Below, in pieces: positions 1-6,593 of a stretch of DNA of 10,985 bases (positions within the stretch are counted from its first letter, which is position 1; the number at the start of each line of letters is the position of its first letter). Source of the DNA: JALHQU01 sp043745295 (lineage in GTDB: Bacteria > Planctomycetota > Planctomycetia > Gemmatales > Gemmataceae); the NCBI GenBank assembly GCA_043745295.1, contig JAYTTN010000001.1:1-10985 (forward strand), in the 5' to 3' direction. The translations under genes were made by a program, and so were the position numbers. Under the pieces are notes generated by a model. That model did no database searches. It was not told the DNA's origin and saw nothing but the letters and a program-made list of their open reading frames with translations.

Positions 1-30
1 AGCGACGGTTCTTTCCTAAAGACCGTCGCT
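1..30. repeat. Hairpin at window edge (possible terminator)
   Basis: The first nine bases are the exact reverse complement of bases 22-30. If T10 is bulged out, the stem continues with CTTT (11-14) pairing AAAG (18-21) around a CCT loop, making 13 pairs. No run of T follows in either direction, so it is not a textbook rho-independent terminator. It may end a gene to the left of the window or be another of the palindromic intergenic repeats seen here. The structure is seen directly; the role is inferred. Confidence 0.5.
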
Positions 31-88
31 CACGCTTCCGGCTCGGAACGAAACGAATATGCCACTTCCTGGCGGTCGCGGCTCGCTG

Positions 89-751
89 ATGACCCTCACC
101 CCCCTCGGCGACCAAGCCGTACTCGCGTACCTGCCGAGCGAACCGGAAGCCGTCCGGTTCGCCGCCGCCGTCCGCGCCGCGAATCCGCCGTGGCTGCACG
201 ACGTGGTACCCGCCTACGCCTCCGTCGGGGTGTTCTTCGACGCCGACGCCATCCGCTGTGCCGCCGTCGTCGCGTGGCTCCGGGAATTGACCGTCCTCCC
301 GCGAGCCGAAACGCCGGGCACCGCCCACACGATTCCCGTCTGCTACGAGTTCGCCCCGGATTTGCCCCGCGTGGCCGACCACTGCCGGCTTTCGCCCGAC
401 GACGTGATCCGCCGGCACGCCGCGACCGAGTACACCGTTCACGCCATCGGGTTCGTGCCGGGGTTCCCGTACCTCGGCTACCTGCCGGCGGAGCTGTGCG
501 GCGTGCCCCGGTTGCCGTCGCCGCGGGTGCGGGTGGAACCCGGCAGCGTCGGGTTGACCGGCCGGCAGACGGGCCTGTACCCCCTGCCCCGCCCCGGCGG
601 GTGGAACCTGATCGGCCGCACGCCGCTGACGGTGGTGGACGTGGCGGACGGCTTCTTCCCGCTCCGCGTCGGCGACCGCGTCCGCTTCACCCGCATCGAC
701 GCCGCCGAGTTCCACCGCCTGACCGGTAATCGGTGCGAGGCTCCCGAGTGA
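89..751 (+). CDS. pxpB: 5-oxoprolinase subunit B (PxpB/KipI family)
   Basis: PxpB works with PxpA and PxpC in the cytoplasmic ATP-dependent hydrolysis of 5-oxoproline to glutamate; the Bacillus homologue KipI is also known as an inhibitor of the sporulation kinase KinA. The family is recognised by the start TPLGDQAVL, the block GFVPGFPYLGYL (about residues 121-132), then EPGSVGLTGRQTGLYP (150-165) and GGWNLIGRTPL (170-180), in the usual order and over a normal length of 220 residues. An in-frame ATG at 59 would add ten residues (MPLPGGRGSL) that do not look like family sequence, so the ATG at 89 is preferred; neither start has a clear Shine-Dalgarno site. A TATGCC hexamer at 58-63 could be a -10 element for the shorter form. 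No pxpC or pxpA follows: the next gene is convergent. Partners could lie left of the window. The family call is secure; the physiological role is inferred. Confidence 0.9.
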   Translation: MTLTPLGDQAVLAYLPSEPEAVRFAAAVRAANPPWLHDVVPAYASVGVFFDADAIRCAAVVAWLRELTVLPRAETPGTAHTIPVCYEFAPDLPRVADHCRLSPDDVIRRHAATEYTVHAIGFVPGFPYLGYLPAELCGVPRLPSPRVRVEPGSVGLTGRQTGLYPLPRPGGWNLIGRTPLTVVDVADGFFPLRVGDRVRFTRIDAAEFHRLTGNRCEAPE

Positions 752-787
752 CTATCCGGCCATGCGGTTCAGCACCTCGATGCCGCC
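752..787 (-). pseudogene. Possible 3'-end remnant of an aminotransferase gene
   Basis: Read on the minus strand, this stretch gives GGIEVLNRMAG followed by a stop. The intact aminotransferase at 2785-3897 ends RGIAVLTEMAG followed by a stop. Seven of 11 residues agree, as do 25 of the 33 coding bases, and both stops fall at the same place. Upstream of residue 1 the similarity disappears, and there is no start codon or longer reading frame of its own. It may be a decayed copy of the gene's tail left by insertion or duplication. The match is short, so chance similarity is a serious alternative. Confidence 0.35.
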
Positions 788-816
788 AGCATGCGTGCGA
801 ACTCCCGTAGGACGGT

Positions 817-1488
817 TCAGACGGCGTTCAGGATCTCCTCGGCGCGGTACTGGCTGGCCTTGATCCCTTCCAGATTGGAGAGCAACCGGCGCAGCACCTC
901 TTCCTTCGTGCCGGAGAGGGTGTAGCCCATCTGTTTGGCGATCTCTTCAACGGCCGGCTTGGGGAGTTCGCGGATCGGCTCGAAACTGGACCGGAGTTCG
1001 GCAACCGTGGCGTCCTTCGAGTCACGAAGGCGGGTCAGCGCCTCGACGCTTTCCGTCACCTTCGCGGGATCCACGAGGGGCGGGGCGGCGGGCAGAGCAT
1101 CCGCCGTCGGCGTCAGCAGTTGCCGCACGCGGTCGAGGATCTCGTCTTTCCCGCCCGACAGCTTCCCGCGGAACTCGCGGAGGATGTCCTTCAAGTGCGG
1201 CACCGTCATGGCGCGGAAGTCGGCCGTGACCGATTCGGCTGGTTCCCTGCCGGCCCGGACGGCCCGGATGCGGTCGATCACACCGGACACATCCGCGGCC
1301 GGAACCCGAGCGGCCGTCGGGGCGCGGGCCGCACGGATCGCCTTGAGGAACTCGCTGACCTTCTGGTCCGGCGACTCGCGGAAAGCGGCGGCCACCGAAT
1401 CGATCTCGCCCGTAGCCGTCTTGTGCAGTCCGAAAGCGAAGGCGTTGCGGAGGTGATCCAGCATCGCGGCCAGTTCGTGCGTGGTCAT
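817..1488 (-). CDS. Helical repeat protein with two SAP-like motifs
   Basis: No named family was recognised for this 223-residue protein. It is predicted soluble and helical, with no signal peptide or membrane segment. Two stretches resemble the SAP helix-extended-helix fold, a known DNA/RNA-binding motif: residues 93-125, ending LSGGKDEILDRVRQLL, and 174-206, ending LSGTKEEVLRRLLSNL. Each is preceded by a similar helical segment (about 70-92 and 147-173), so the protein contains at least two tandem modules of about 60 residues. The N-terminus (about 6-52) looks like a third module lacking the LSG-K tail. The linker at 126-142 is rich in proline and alanine. The start codon overlaps the stop of the ParA-like gene by four bases (ATGA on the minus strand), which points to one transcript and coupled translation. 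The likely role is as nucleic-acid-binding partner of that ATPase; this is inference from motif and gene order. Confidence 0.75.
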   Translation of the reverse strand: MTTHELAAMLDHLRNAFAFGLHKTATGEIDSVAAAFRESPDQKVSEFLKAIRAARAPTAARVPAADVSGVIDRIRAVRAGREPAESVTADFRAMTVPHLKDILREFRGKLSGGKDEILDRVRQLLTPTADALPAAPPLVDPAKVTESVEALTRLRDSKDATVAELRSSFEPIRELPKPAVEEIAKQMGYTLSGTKEEVLRRLLSNLEGIKASQYRAEEILNAV

Positions 1489-2747
1489 CGCATCATCCTC
1501 TGTCGGAGTTCGGCGGCGACGGCGGCGAACACACCCGCCCCGCCGTCCGCGCCGGTCACGATCCCGCGTTCCGGGTCGGCAGCGAGCGTGGAGGCGGACA
1601 CCACCTCCTTGAACAACACGTCGCCGCCGCAGTGCAATTTAACCAATTCCCGGAGCTCGTCATAGCTCTCCTGGTCGGCCTTCACCGGTTTGCCCTTGAT
1701 CTTACGGACGTGACTGGCAACCACCCCGATCACCGCCGCCGGGCACAGTGGGCCAAAGCGTTTCAGCCAGGACACCGTTCGCGGCACGGCGTCCATCGAG
1801 CCGGGGTCCAGGCGGGTCGGGATCAGGACGTGGTCGCTGCAAAAGATGGCGTTTACCACGGAGACCGTGACTCTCGGCGGACAGTCGAAAATCACGAGGT
1901 CGTAGGCCTCGAAGAGCGCCGGCTGGTGGAAGTGCGCGAGGAAACGGAACCGCGGGTCTTCCTTCTGATCGACGAAGAAGCGGGCTTGGAGCTGGAATTC
2001 GTCCGCGTCGAGGGATTCGCTCGACAGGATCACTTTCGCCTGGGGCACCCGGTTCATGGGGACCGTCAGCCGCGCCAACAGGGTCGGGTCCGGGGGCACG
2101 TTCGACAGGAGTTGCCCGACCCCGCCATCGTGCTGTTTCTGGAGGTCGATCAGTTGGCGGTCAACGGACGCCTCGCCGAGGGTTCCCTGGAAGTCGATGT
2201 CCACCAGCAGGACGCGGAGCGGCTGCTTGTCCAACCCGAACGCGGCGGCCAGATTCGCCGCCAGAGTGGTCTTGCCCACCCCGCCCTTCAGGTTGAGGAC
2301 GGTGAGGAAGTTGGTCGGCCGCTGCCCTTTCATCACGAACTGCGGCCTCGGGACGATGCACTCCCGCTGCCACAACTTGCCCTTCGATTCGACGGACAAC
2401 AGGTGGTCCCATCGGTCGCTCGCCACCTTCGCGTCCTGTCGCGCCGCTTCCAGTTCGTCCTTCGTCTTGTCCAACTCGTCGCTGACCTGCTCCTCCCCCA
2501 AGGCTCGCTTCCAGCCGAACAGGATGAACACGAAGAACCCGGCCAGCATCGCCATGAAGACGAGACTCTGCGCCTCGGGTGCCATTGCGCCGAACCAACT
2601 TGACAGCCTGTGCGCGAAGGGAACGAGTTGGAGCAGGGCCGCGACGACGACGACCAGCAGAAGCAGGTACACCACCTTCATGAAGGCGGAGGCACGGCGG
2701 ACGCGCTTCCACGCCGCGTCGAACATTTTCGGAACCTTGTCAAGCAT
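1485..2747 (-). CDS. Membrane-anchored ParA-type ATPase
   Basis: ParA/MinD-family ATPases dimerise on ATP and position DNA or protein cargo. The 420-residue form starts at ATG 2747, with AGAGG five bases upstream. A GTG at 2783 would add 12 residues but sits one base from the neighbouring stop. Residues 23-43 and 61-79 are strongly hydrophobic, with a short loop between (two membrane spans). A charged, probably coiled-coil stretch follows (about 83-120). The ATPase domain starts near 147: deviant Walker A KGGVGKTT (154-161), Walker A' VDIDFQG (182-188; canonical ParA has P where F stands) and Walker B VIFDCPP (285-291). The amino terminus with two spans and a coiled coil is unlike soluble chromosomal ParA. 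No ParB-like helix-turn-helix gene is present; the partner downstream is the SAP-like gene, translationally coupled. BY-kinase is an alternative, but those have a long periplasmic loop and a tyrosine-rich tail, both absent. The ATPase fold is clear; the cargo is unknown. Confidence 0.85.
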   Translation of the reverse strand: MLDKVPKMFDAAWKRVRRASAFMKVVYLLLLVVVVAALLQLVPFAHRLSSWFGAMAPEAQSLVFMAMLAGFFVFILFGWKRALGEEQVSDELDKTKDELEAARQDAKVASDRWDHLLSVESKGKLWQRECIVPRPQFVMKGQRPTNFLTVLNLKGGVGKTTLAANLAAAFGLDKQPLRVLLVDIDFQGTLGEASVDRQLIDLQKQHDGGVGQLLSNVPPDPTLLARLTVPMNRVPQAKVILSSESLDADEFQLQARFFVDQKEDPRFRFLAHFHQPALFEAYDLVIFDCPPRVTVSVVNAIFCSDHVLIPTRLDPGSMDAVPRTVSWLKRFGPLCPAAVIGVVASHVRKIKGKPVKADQESYDELRELVKLHCGGDVLFKEVVSASTLAADPERGIVTGADGGAGVFAAVAAELRQRMMR

Positions 2748-2772
2748 TGCGGCCTCTGGTCGGACTGTCCAA

Positions 2773-2778
2773 ATTGTA
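2773..2778 (-). promoter_or_regulatory. Candidate -10 element for the ParA-SAP operon
   Basis: The minus strand reads TACAAT (five of six with the sigma-70 -10 consensus), 25 bases before the preferred parA-like ATG. No convincing -35 hexamer was found 16-18 bases upstream, which lies in the end of the aminotransferase gene. The same hexamer occurs at a similar distance before the gene starting at 5190. Such AT-rich hexamers are uncommon in DNA of this composition. Confidence 0.3.
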
Positions 2779-2784
2779 CACACT

Positions 2785-3897
2785 TCACCCGGCCATCTCG
2801 GTGAGCACCGCGATGCCGCGGTGCAGGGTCTCGTCGGTGGCCGCGTAGCTGATGCGGAAGTGCGTGTCCCGGCCGCTGAACACCCCGCCGGGGATGACCA
2901 GCAGGTTGTGCCGGACGGCGTCCGCGACGAACTCGGTCCCGGTGCGGCCGGCGGGCACCTTCGGGAACAGGTAAAACGCCCCGCCGGGCCGCTCGAACTC
3001 GTACTTCCCCGTCAGCCCGGCCGCCAGCAAGTCGCGCTTCCGCTTGTAATCCGCGACGATGCCGGTCACGTCGTACTCCACCGCCGCGAGGCCGGCCCAC
3101 TGCACGACGCTGGGCGCGCAGACGAACGTGGACTGCTGCAACTTGATCATCTGTTCGATGATCGCCGTCGGGCCGTGGGCGTAGCCGAGCCGCCAGCCGG
3201 TCATGCCGCAGGTCTTGCCGAACCCCTCGATCACCAGCAGGTTTTCGTCGAACTCGGCCGGACTCCGGGCCGCCGCGTCGTAGTGGAACGCCTTGTAAAT
3301 CTCGTCCGACACGAGCAGGATGTTCCGCGCGCGGGCGAACGCGGCCAGCCGCTTCATGGCCTCCGGCGACACCACCGCGCCGGTCGGGTTCGACGGGCTG
3401 CACAGCAGGATCATCTTCGTCCGCGGGGTGCAGGCCGCGATCAGCTTGTCCGGGTCGATCTGGAACGACGGGTAGGTGTCCACGCCGACGAAGACCCCGC
3501 CGGCCAGCTTCACCATGTTCGGGTACATGACGAAGTACGGGTCGGCGGCGACCACCTCGTCGCCGGGGTTGACGACGGCCAGGACCGCCAGCGCCAGCCC
3601 GCCGCTGGTGCCGCTCGTGACGAGCAACGCGCGGTCGGGGTGCGGGTACTGCTTCCGCACGTCGGCGAGCAACCGCTCCCGAAGTTCCGGGATGCCTTGC
3701 GTCAGCGTGTATCCGTTCTTGTTCGACCGGATGGCGTCGATGGCGGCCTGCTTGATCGCGTCCGGCACGTCGAAGTGCGGCTGCCCGATGCTCAGGTTGA
3801 TCGGATCCTTCAGGCTGCGGCCGAGTTCGAACACCTTGCGGATGCCGGACACCTCGATGGCGTTGGCTCGATCGGCGATGATGGCGGACAGGGGCAT
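2785..3897 (-). CDS. PLP-dependent class I/II aminotransferase
   Basis: A cytoplasmic fold-type I transaminase of the aspartate aminotransferase superfamily, moving an amino group between an amino acid and a 2-oxo acid through pyridoxal phosphate. In the 370-residue form the order is: NLSIGQPHFDVP (34-45), YTLTQGIPELR (63-73), SNPTG (169-173), SDEIY (197-201, cofactor-ring Asp and Tyr), the lysine region GFGKTCGMTGWRLGY (225-239; Schiff-base Lys228), and HFRISYA (346-352, substrate-carboxylate Arg348). ATG 3897 is chosen because MPLSAIIADRA fits family starts; an upstream in-frame extension to 3987 would read through a palindromic repeat. No strong Shine-Dalgarno site is visible. The ParA-like gene follows with a 37-base gap. 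Substrate specificity (aspartate, alanine, aromatic) cannot be told from sequence alone. Confidence 0.9.
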   Translation of the reverse strand: MPLSAIIADRANAIEVSGIRKVFELGRSLKDPINLSIGQPHFDVPDAIKQAAIDAIRSNKNGYTLTQGIPELRERLLADVRKQYPHPDRALLVTSGTSGGLALAVLAVVNPGDEVVAADPYFVMYPNMVKLAGGVFVGVDTYPSFQIDPDKLIAACTPRTKMILLCSPSNPTGAVVSPEAMKRLAAFARARNILLVSDEIYKAFHYDAAARSPAEFDENLLVIEGFGKTCGMTGWRLGYAHGPTAIIEQMIKLQQSTFVCAPSVVQWAGLAAVEYDVTGIVADYKRKRDLLAAGLTGKYEFERPGGAFYLFPKVPAGRTGTEFVADAVRHNLLVIPGGVFSGRDTHFRISYAATDETLHRGIAVLTEMAG

Positions 3898-3929
3898 GGG
3901 GGAACTCGGAAAGGGGAATAAAGCCATCA

Positions 3930-4047
3930 AGAGGCCCGCAGAGGACGCAGATTGGGACGCAGATGAAGCCATGATCAGAGTCAGCATAAATCCGGGTCTG
4001 ATCTTGCCTTCATCATGGTTTTTTGTCTGCGTCGTCTGCGGGCCTCT
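3930..4047. repeat. 118-bp imperfect palindrome in intergenic DNA
   Basis: The outer arms 3930-3951 and 4026-4047 are reverse complements at 21 of 22 positions. Inner arms 3963-3979 and 3997-4013 match at 15 of 17, around a 17-base loop. The left outer arm contains two GACGCAGA units (3944-3951 and 3956-3963). It fills most of the 171-bp gap between the helical-repeat hypothetical gene and the aminotransferase, both on the minus strand, and so lies in the aminotransferase leader region. No transposase or clear target-site duplication is seen. It could be a non-autonomous mobile repeat, a REP-like element or an attenuator-like RNA structure. Inner DNA is more AT-rich than the genes around it. 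Confidence 0.8.
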
Positions 4048-4068
4048 GAATTCGAACGCGCCGCCTGC

Positions 4069-5190
4069 TCACCGTTCGTACTTGAGCGGCTGCACGGGGA
4101 CCGTCAGGTCGGTGGCCAGGCCGTCGGCGTACTTGGTCGTCTCGTTGCGGGCGTCGAAGGCGGCGGCCAGCGCGCGGCACTCCCGGTCCAGCCAGGCGAA
4201 GACGGTCGGCACGGCCGCCTTGCCGGTCTCGGTGTGGCACGGGTGGTCGGTCGGCACGCGGAGGGCGACGGCCGCGCGGCCGCTCTCGCCCAGGCGGTGC
4301 AGCAGCAGCCGCGATTCGCGGAGGAAGCCGTAGAGGGTGTTCGGGCAAGTGCTGGCCAGCGCCGTCGGCAAGTGGCGGGCGAACAGCTGCGTGCCGCGAT
4401 CCAGGTTGCCCGTCAGGGCCAGGAAGCGGATGTGGTCGTCCACGTTGCCGACCATCCCCGGCTTGCGGGCGATCATCGGGTAGCCGGTCTTGTGGTAGGC
4501 CATCGCCGTGTCGAGCCGCTTCAGCTTGAACAGGATGCCGAGGAGCCGGCCGTAGGTGCGGTGCGGCACGCTGTTGCACGTCATCTTGAGGCTGAGGATC
4601 GGCTCGGCGGCGGCGACCGCCTGCTCCGGCCGGCCGCAGAAGCTGTGGTAGCGGATGAGTTGGTCTTGCACGCACGCCGCGCAATTGCTCAGCGAATCCC
4701 GCTTGGCCTTCACGAACCGCTTGTGCGCCTCGACGGCCGCCGCCTTGTCGCCCATCGTCATCGCCACGTCCTCGCTCTGGTCGTGGTAGGCGTGCAGGGT
4801 GCTGCCCCACGCCTTGTGGCGGAGTTTCATGTCGGCCATCATCGCGCGGATTTGCGGCTTCCCGAACTGCGGGAAGTCCGGCATCTGGCCGACCACCCAC
4901 TTGTACCGCCAGAGCAGGGAGAAGTGCGTGTCGCCGTCCGGGTCGAACCGCGCCGGGTCGGCGTCGTACCGCGCCAGGCACCACGAGTACGCCACCAGCA
5001 TGATGTCCGGCTGGCCGGCGAAGGAGGCCGCCTGGATCAGCTCGAAGCGGGCGCGAAACGCCGCGTCGTCGTCCCGGTGGGTGTCGGCGATCCGCACCGC
5101 CTCGTCGATCATCGCCACCTTCGCCGGCCCGTCCTCCAGGTCCTTGGCGTCGTCCAACAGGCGGTCGATGTCGTCGGTGTGGCTGGGCAT
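4069..5190 (-). CDS. Helical-repeat (TPR-like) hypothetical protein
   Basis: The function of this 373-residue protein is not recognised. The start at ATG 5190 (MPSHTDDIDRLL) is preferred over the ATG at 5238, which would add 16 residues rich in proline and overlap the promoter-like region. The sequence is a series of amphipathic helices with TPR-like spacing of small residues, such as KVAMIDEAVRIADTHRDDDA (24-43), KAAAVEAHKRFVKAKRD (149-165), RPEQAVAAAEPILSLK (187-202) and RLDTAMAYHKTGYPMIAR (225-242). Other visible features are an aromatic stretch SLLWRYKWVVGQMPDFPQFG (91-110) and a CAAC motif (170-173) that could bind metal or form a disulfide. No signal peptide or membrane segment is present, so it is probably cytoplasmic, perhaps a protein-interaction scaffold. 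The family may be broader than planctomycetes, but this was not checked. It is transcribed alone, away from the 5545 gene. Confidence 0.75.
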   Translation of the reverse strand: MPSHTDDIDRLLDDAKDLEDGPAKVAMIDEAVRIADTHRDDDAAFRARFELIQAASFAGQPDIMLVAYSWCLARYDADPARFDPDGDTHFSLLWRYKWVVGQMPDFPQFGKPQIRAMMADMKLRHKAWGSTLHAYHDQSEDVAMTMGDKAAAVEAHKRFVKAKRDSLSNCAACVQDQLIRYHSFCGRPEQAVAAAEPILSLKMTCNSVPHRTYGRLLGILFKLKRLDTAMAYHKTGYPMIARKPGMVGNVDDHIRFLALTGNLDRGTQLFARHLPTALASTCPNTLYGFLRESRLLLHRLGESGRAAVALRVPTDHPCHTETGKAAVPTVFAWLDRECRALAAAFDARNETTKYADGLATDLTVPVQPLKYER

Positions 5191-5219
5191 AGGCGGGTCT
5201 CGCGGTGGTGCTTCGACAT

Positions 5220-5225
5220 ATTGTA
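5220..5225 (-). promoter_or_regulatory. Candidate -10 element for the helical-repeat gene
   Basis: The minus strand reads TACAAT, 29 bases before the ATG at 5190, the same hexamer as before the ParA-like gene. A small palindrome (GGATG-T-CATCC, 5230-5240) lies just upstream of it. No good -35 hexamer is evident. Confidence 0.3.
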
Positions 5226-5240
5226 AGGCGGATGTCATCC

Positions 5241-5412
5241 GAAGACCCCACCCCCCGGCCCCCTCCCCGTTCCGGAGAGGGGGTGTTCAACAGGACATCG
5301 CGGTTCTCTGTTCCCCGTGGGTTTGCCACACCACGGGGGTTTCGCCGCCACGCTTCCCGCTCGAACACCCCCTCTCCATTTATGGGGAGGGGGACGGGGG
5401 GTGGGGTCTTTC
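5241..5412. repeat. 172-bp REPIN-like inverted repeat with G-rich arms
   Basis: This fills half of the 354-base gene-free stretch 5191-5544, between divergent genes. Arms 5241-5290 and 5361-5412 are reverse complements almost throughout; outside a short loop region (CGTTC versus ATTTAT) only a couple of bases differ. Each arm is itself palindromic (CCCCCTCCCC paired with GGAGAGGGGG). The middle (5291-5360) has its own hairpin, CCCCGTGG 5313-5320 with CCACGGGG 5331-5338. Two short inverted repeats joined by a spacer are the layout of REPINs, non-coding repeats mobilised in trans by a RAYT transposase. No RAYT gene is in the window. The rest of the gap holds a short GC hairpin (CGGCCC-TTGC-GGGCCG, about 5429-5444) and promoter-like elements. 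Confidence 0.8.
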
Positions 5413-5479
5413 AAAACCCAAACACCCACGGCCCTTGCGGGCCGGGTTCGCCGAAATCCATCCGCCCCTGCTACGGAGT

Positions 5480-5508
5480 TTGCAAACGCGCACGCCGCCG
5501 GGTAAGTT
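5480..5508 (+). promoter_or_regulatory. Weak candidate promoter for the 5545 gene
   Basis: TTGCAA (5480-5485) and TAAGTT (5503-5508) are separated by 17 bases, the optimal spacing, but match the consensus hexamers at only four and three of six positions. It lies 36 bases before the ATG and is the most AT-rich stretch here. It is suggestive only. Confidence 0.25.
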
Positions 5509-5544
5509 GTAACTATCGGTTCCACGTCTCCCGGAGGGTCCGCC

Positions 5545-6585
5545 ATGCCCCGCCCCGAAGAATCGGCCCCCGCGCCTGCCACCGACGAACTGCCGGACGG
5601 CGTTGTGCTGCTCGAAGACCCGACCGAGCCGGACGAGGAGTTCTGGCAGCTCTACTCGCCGAACTTCGAGATGCCGATCGGGTGGGTCGCCGGCATCCTG
5701 GTGGTGGCGCTCATGTTCGCGGCCGTGGTCGCCATCGTGGCGCTGGCCAACCGCGAGGCGGACAAGTCCGGCGTGCCCATCATCCTGTCGCCGGACGGCG
5801 GGGACGACGACGCCGGGGATGGCAAACTCGGCGGCGGCGGGCAGGAGAACCCGAAGGTCGTCGCCGACTTCAGCACGCCGGTGACGAAGGAAGACATTAG
5901 CGCCGTGCTTCCGGACAACCTCACGTTGCCGGAGGTGAAGGAGGAATTGACCAAGAAATTCCAGGCCGAAGACCCCGACTCCCAGGTGGCATTCACCGAC
6001 AAGAACGCGGCGGCCTACGGCAGCCTGGCGGACGACATCCAGAAGAAGATGCTCGGCATCGGCGGGAAGAAGGGGTCGGGCGGCGGGCCGGGGAGCGGCG
6101 ACGGGCCGAACCAGCCCGGCGACGGGAAGGGGGTGAACGGCAGCCGCGCCCGGTCGCTGCGGTGGGTGCTGGTGTTCCGCACGAGCAGCGGCCGGGACTA
6201 CCTCGACCAGCTCGCCGCCATCGGCGCGGAGGTCGCCGTCCCCATCCCGCCGGACAACAAGGAACTCATCCTGTTCAAGAACCTGAAGAACCCCGGCAAG
6301 GGCGAGCGGATGACGCAGGACCAGCTCATCCGCCTGTCCGGCCAGATGCAGTTCTCGGACATCAAGCGGGAGTCGGTGGAAGCGGTCACCGACGCTCTCG
6401 GTGTCAACTTCCGACCGAGTTCGTTCTGGGCGTTCTTCCCGAAGGGGGCCGAGGACGAACTGGCCAAGCTGGAGAAGGGGTACAACAACCGCCAGCCGGA
6501 AGACATCGCCGAGACCAAGTTCCGCGTCGAGATGGTCGGCGGGCGGTACCGGTTCGTGGTGTCCGAACAGAAGTTGAGGCGGTAA
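5545..6585 (+). CDS. Single-pass membrane protein of unknown function
   Basis: The family of this 346-residue protein was not recognised. The start is well supported: GGAGG (5533-5537) lies seven bases before the ATG. Residues 1-44 are acidic and proline-rich, and one membrane span follows (about 45-68, IGWVAGILVVALMFAAVVAI). There is no cleavable signal, so the topology is probably N-in with the rest outside the cytoplasm. Two low-complexity linkers rich in Gly and Asp (83-100 and 171-200) separate a helical region (110-170) from a C-terminal alpha/beta domain (about 203-346) starting RSLRWVLVFRTSSGRDYLDQL. That domain has alternating strand and helix character, including KELILFKNLKNPGKGERM. 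The modular build suggests an extracytoplasmic domain on a flexible stalk. A 28-bp palindrome and a CPBP-type gene follow on the same strand. Confidence 0.8.
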   Translation: MPRPEESAPAPATDELPDGVVLLEDPTEPDEEFWQLYSPNFEMPIGWVAGILVVALMFAAVVAIVALANREADKSGVPIILSPDGGDDDAGDGKLGGGGQENPKVVADFSTPVTKEDISAVLPDNLTLPEVKEELTKKFQAEDPDSQVAFTDKNAAAYGSLADDIQKKMLGIGGKKGSGGGPGSGDGPNQPGDGKGVNGSRARSLRWVLVFRTSSGRDYLDQLAAIGAEVAVPIPPDNKELILFKNLKNPGKGERMTQDQLIRLSGQMQFSDIKRESVEAVTDALGVNFRPSSFWAFFPKGAEDELAKLEKGYNNRQPEDIAETKFRVEMVGGRYRFVVSEQKLRR

Positions 6586-6593
6586 CTGTTTAT

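Noticed and set aside
1485..2747. Polysaccharide BY-kinase (Wzc-like) instead of ParA
   Set aside because: There is no long periplasmic Wzz domain between the two spans and no tyrosine-rich tail, and no capsule genes are nearby.
2056..3921. 621-codon plus-strand open frame
   Set aside because: It is antisense to the ParA-like and aminotransferase genes, both of which have clear conserved motifs; its own product shows none.
4013..5368. 451-codon minus-strand open frame
   Set aside because: It overlaps the helical-repeat gene in another frame and runs through the REPIN-like repeat; its composition is low complexity (Arg, Pro, Gly).
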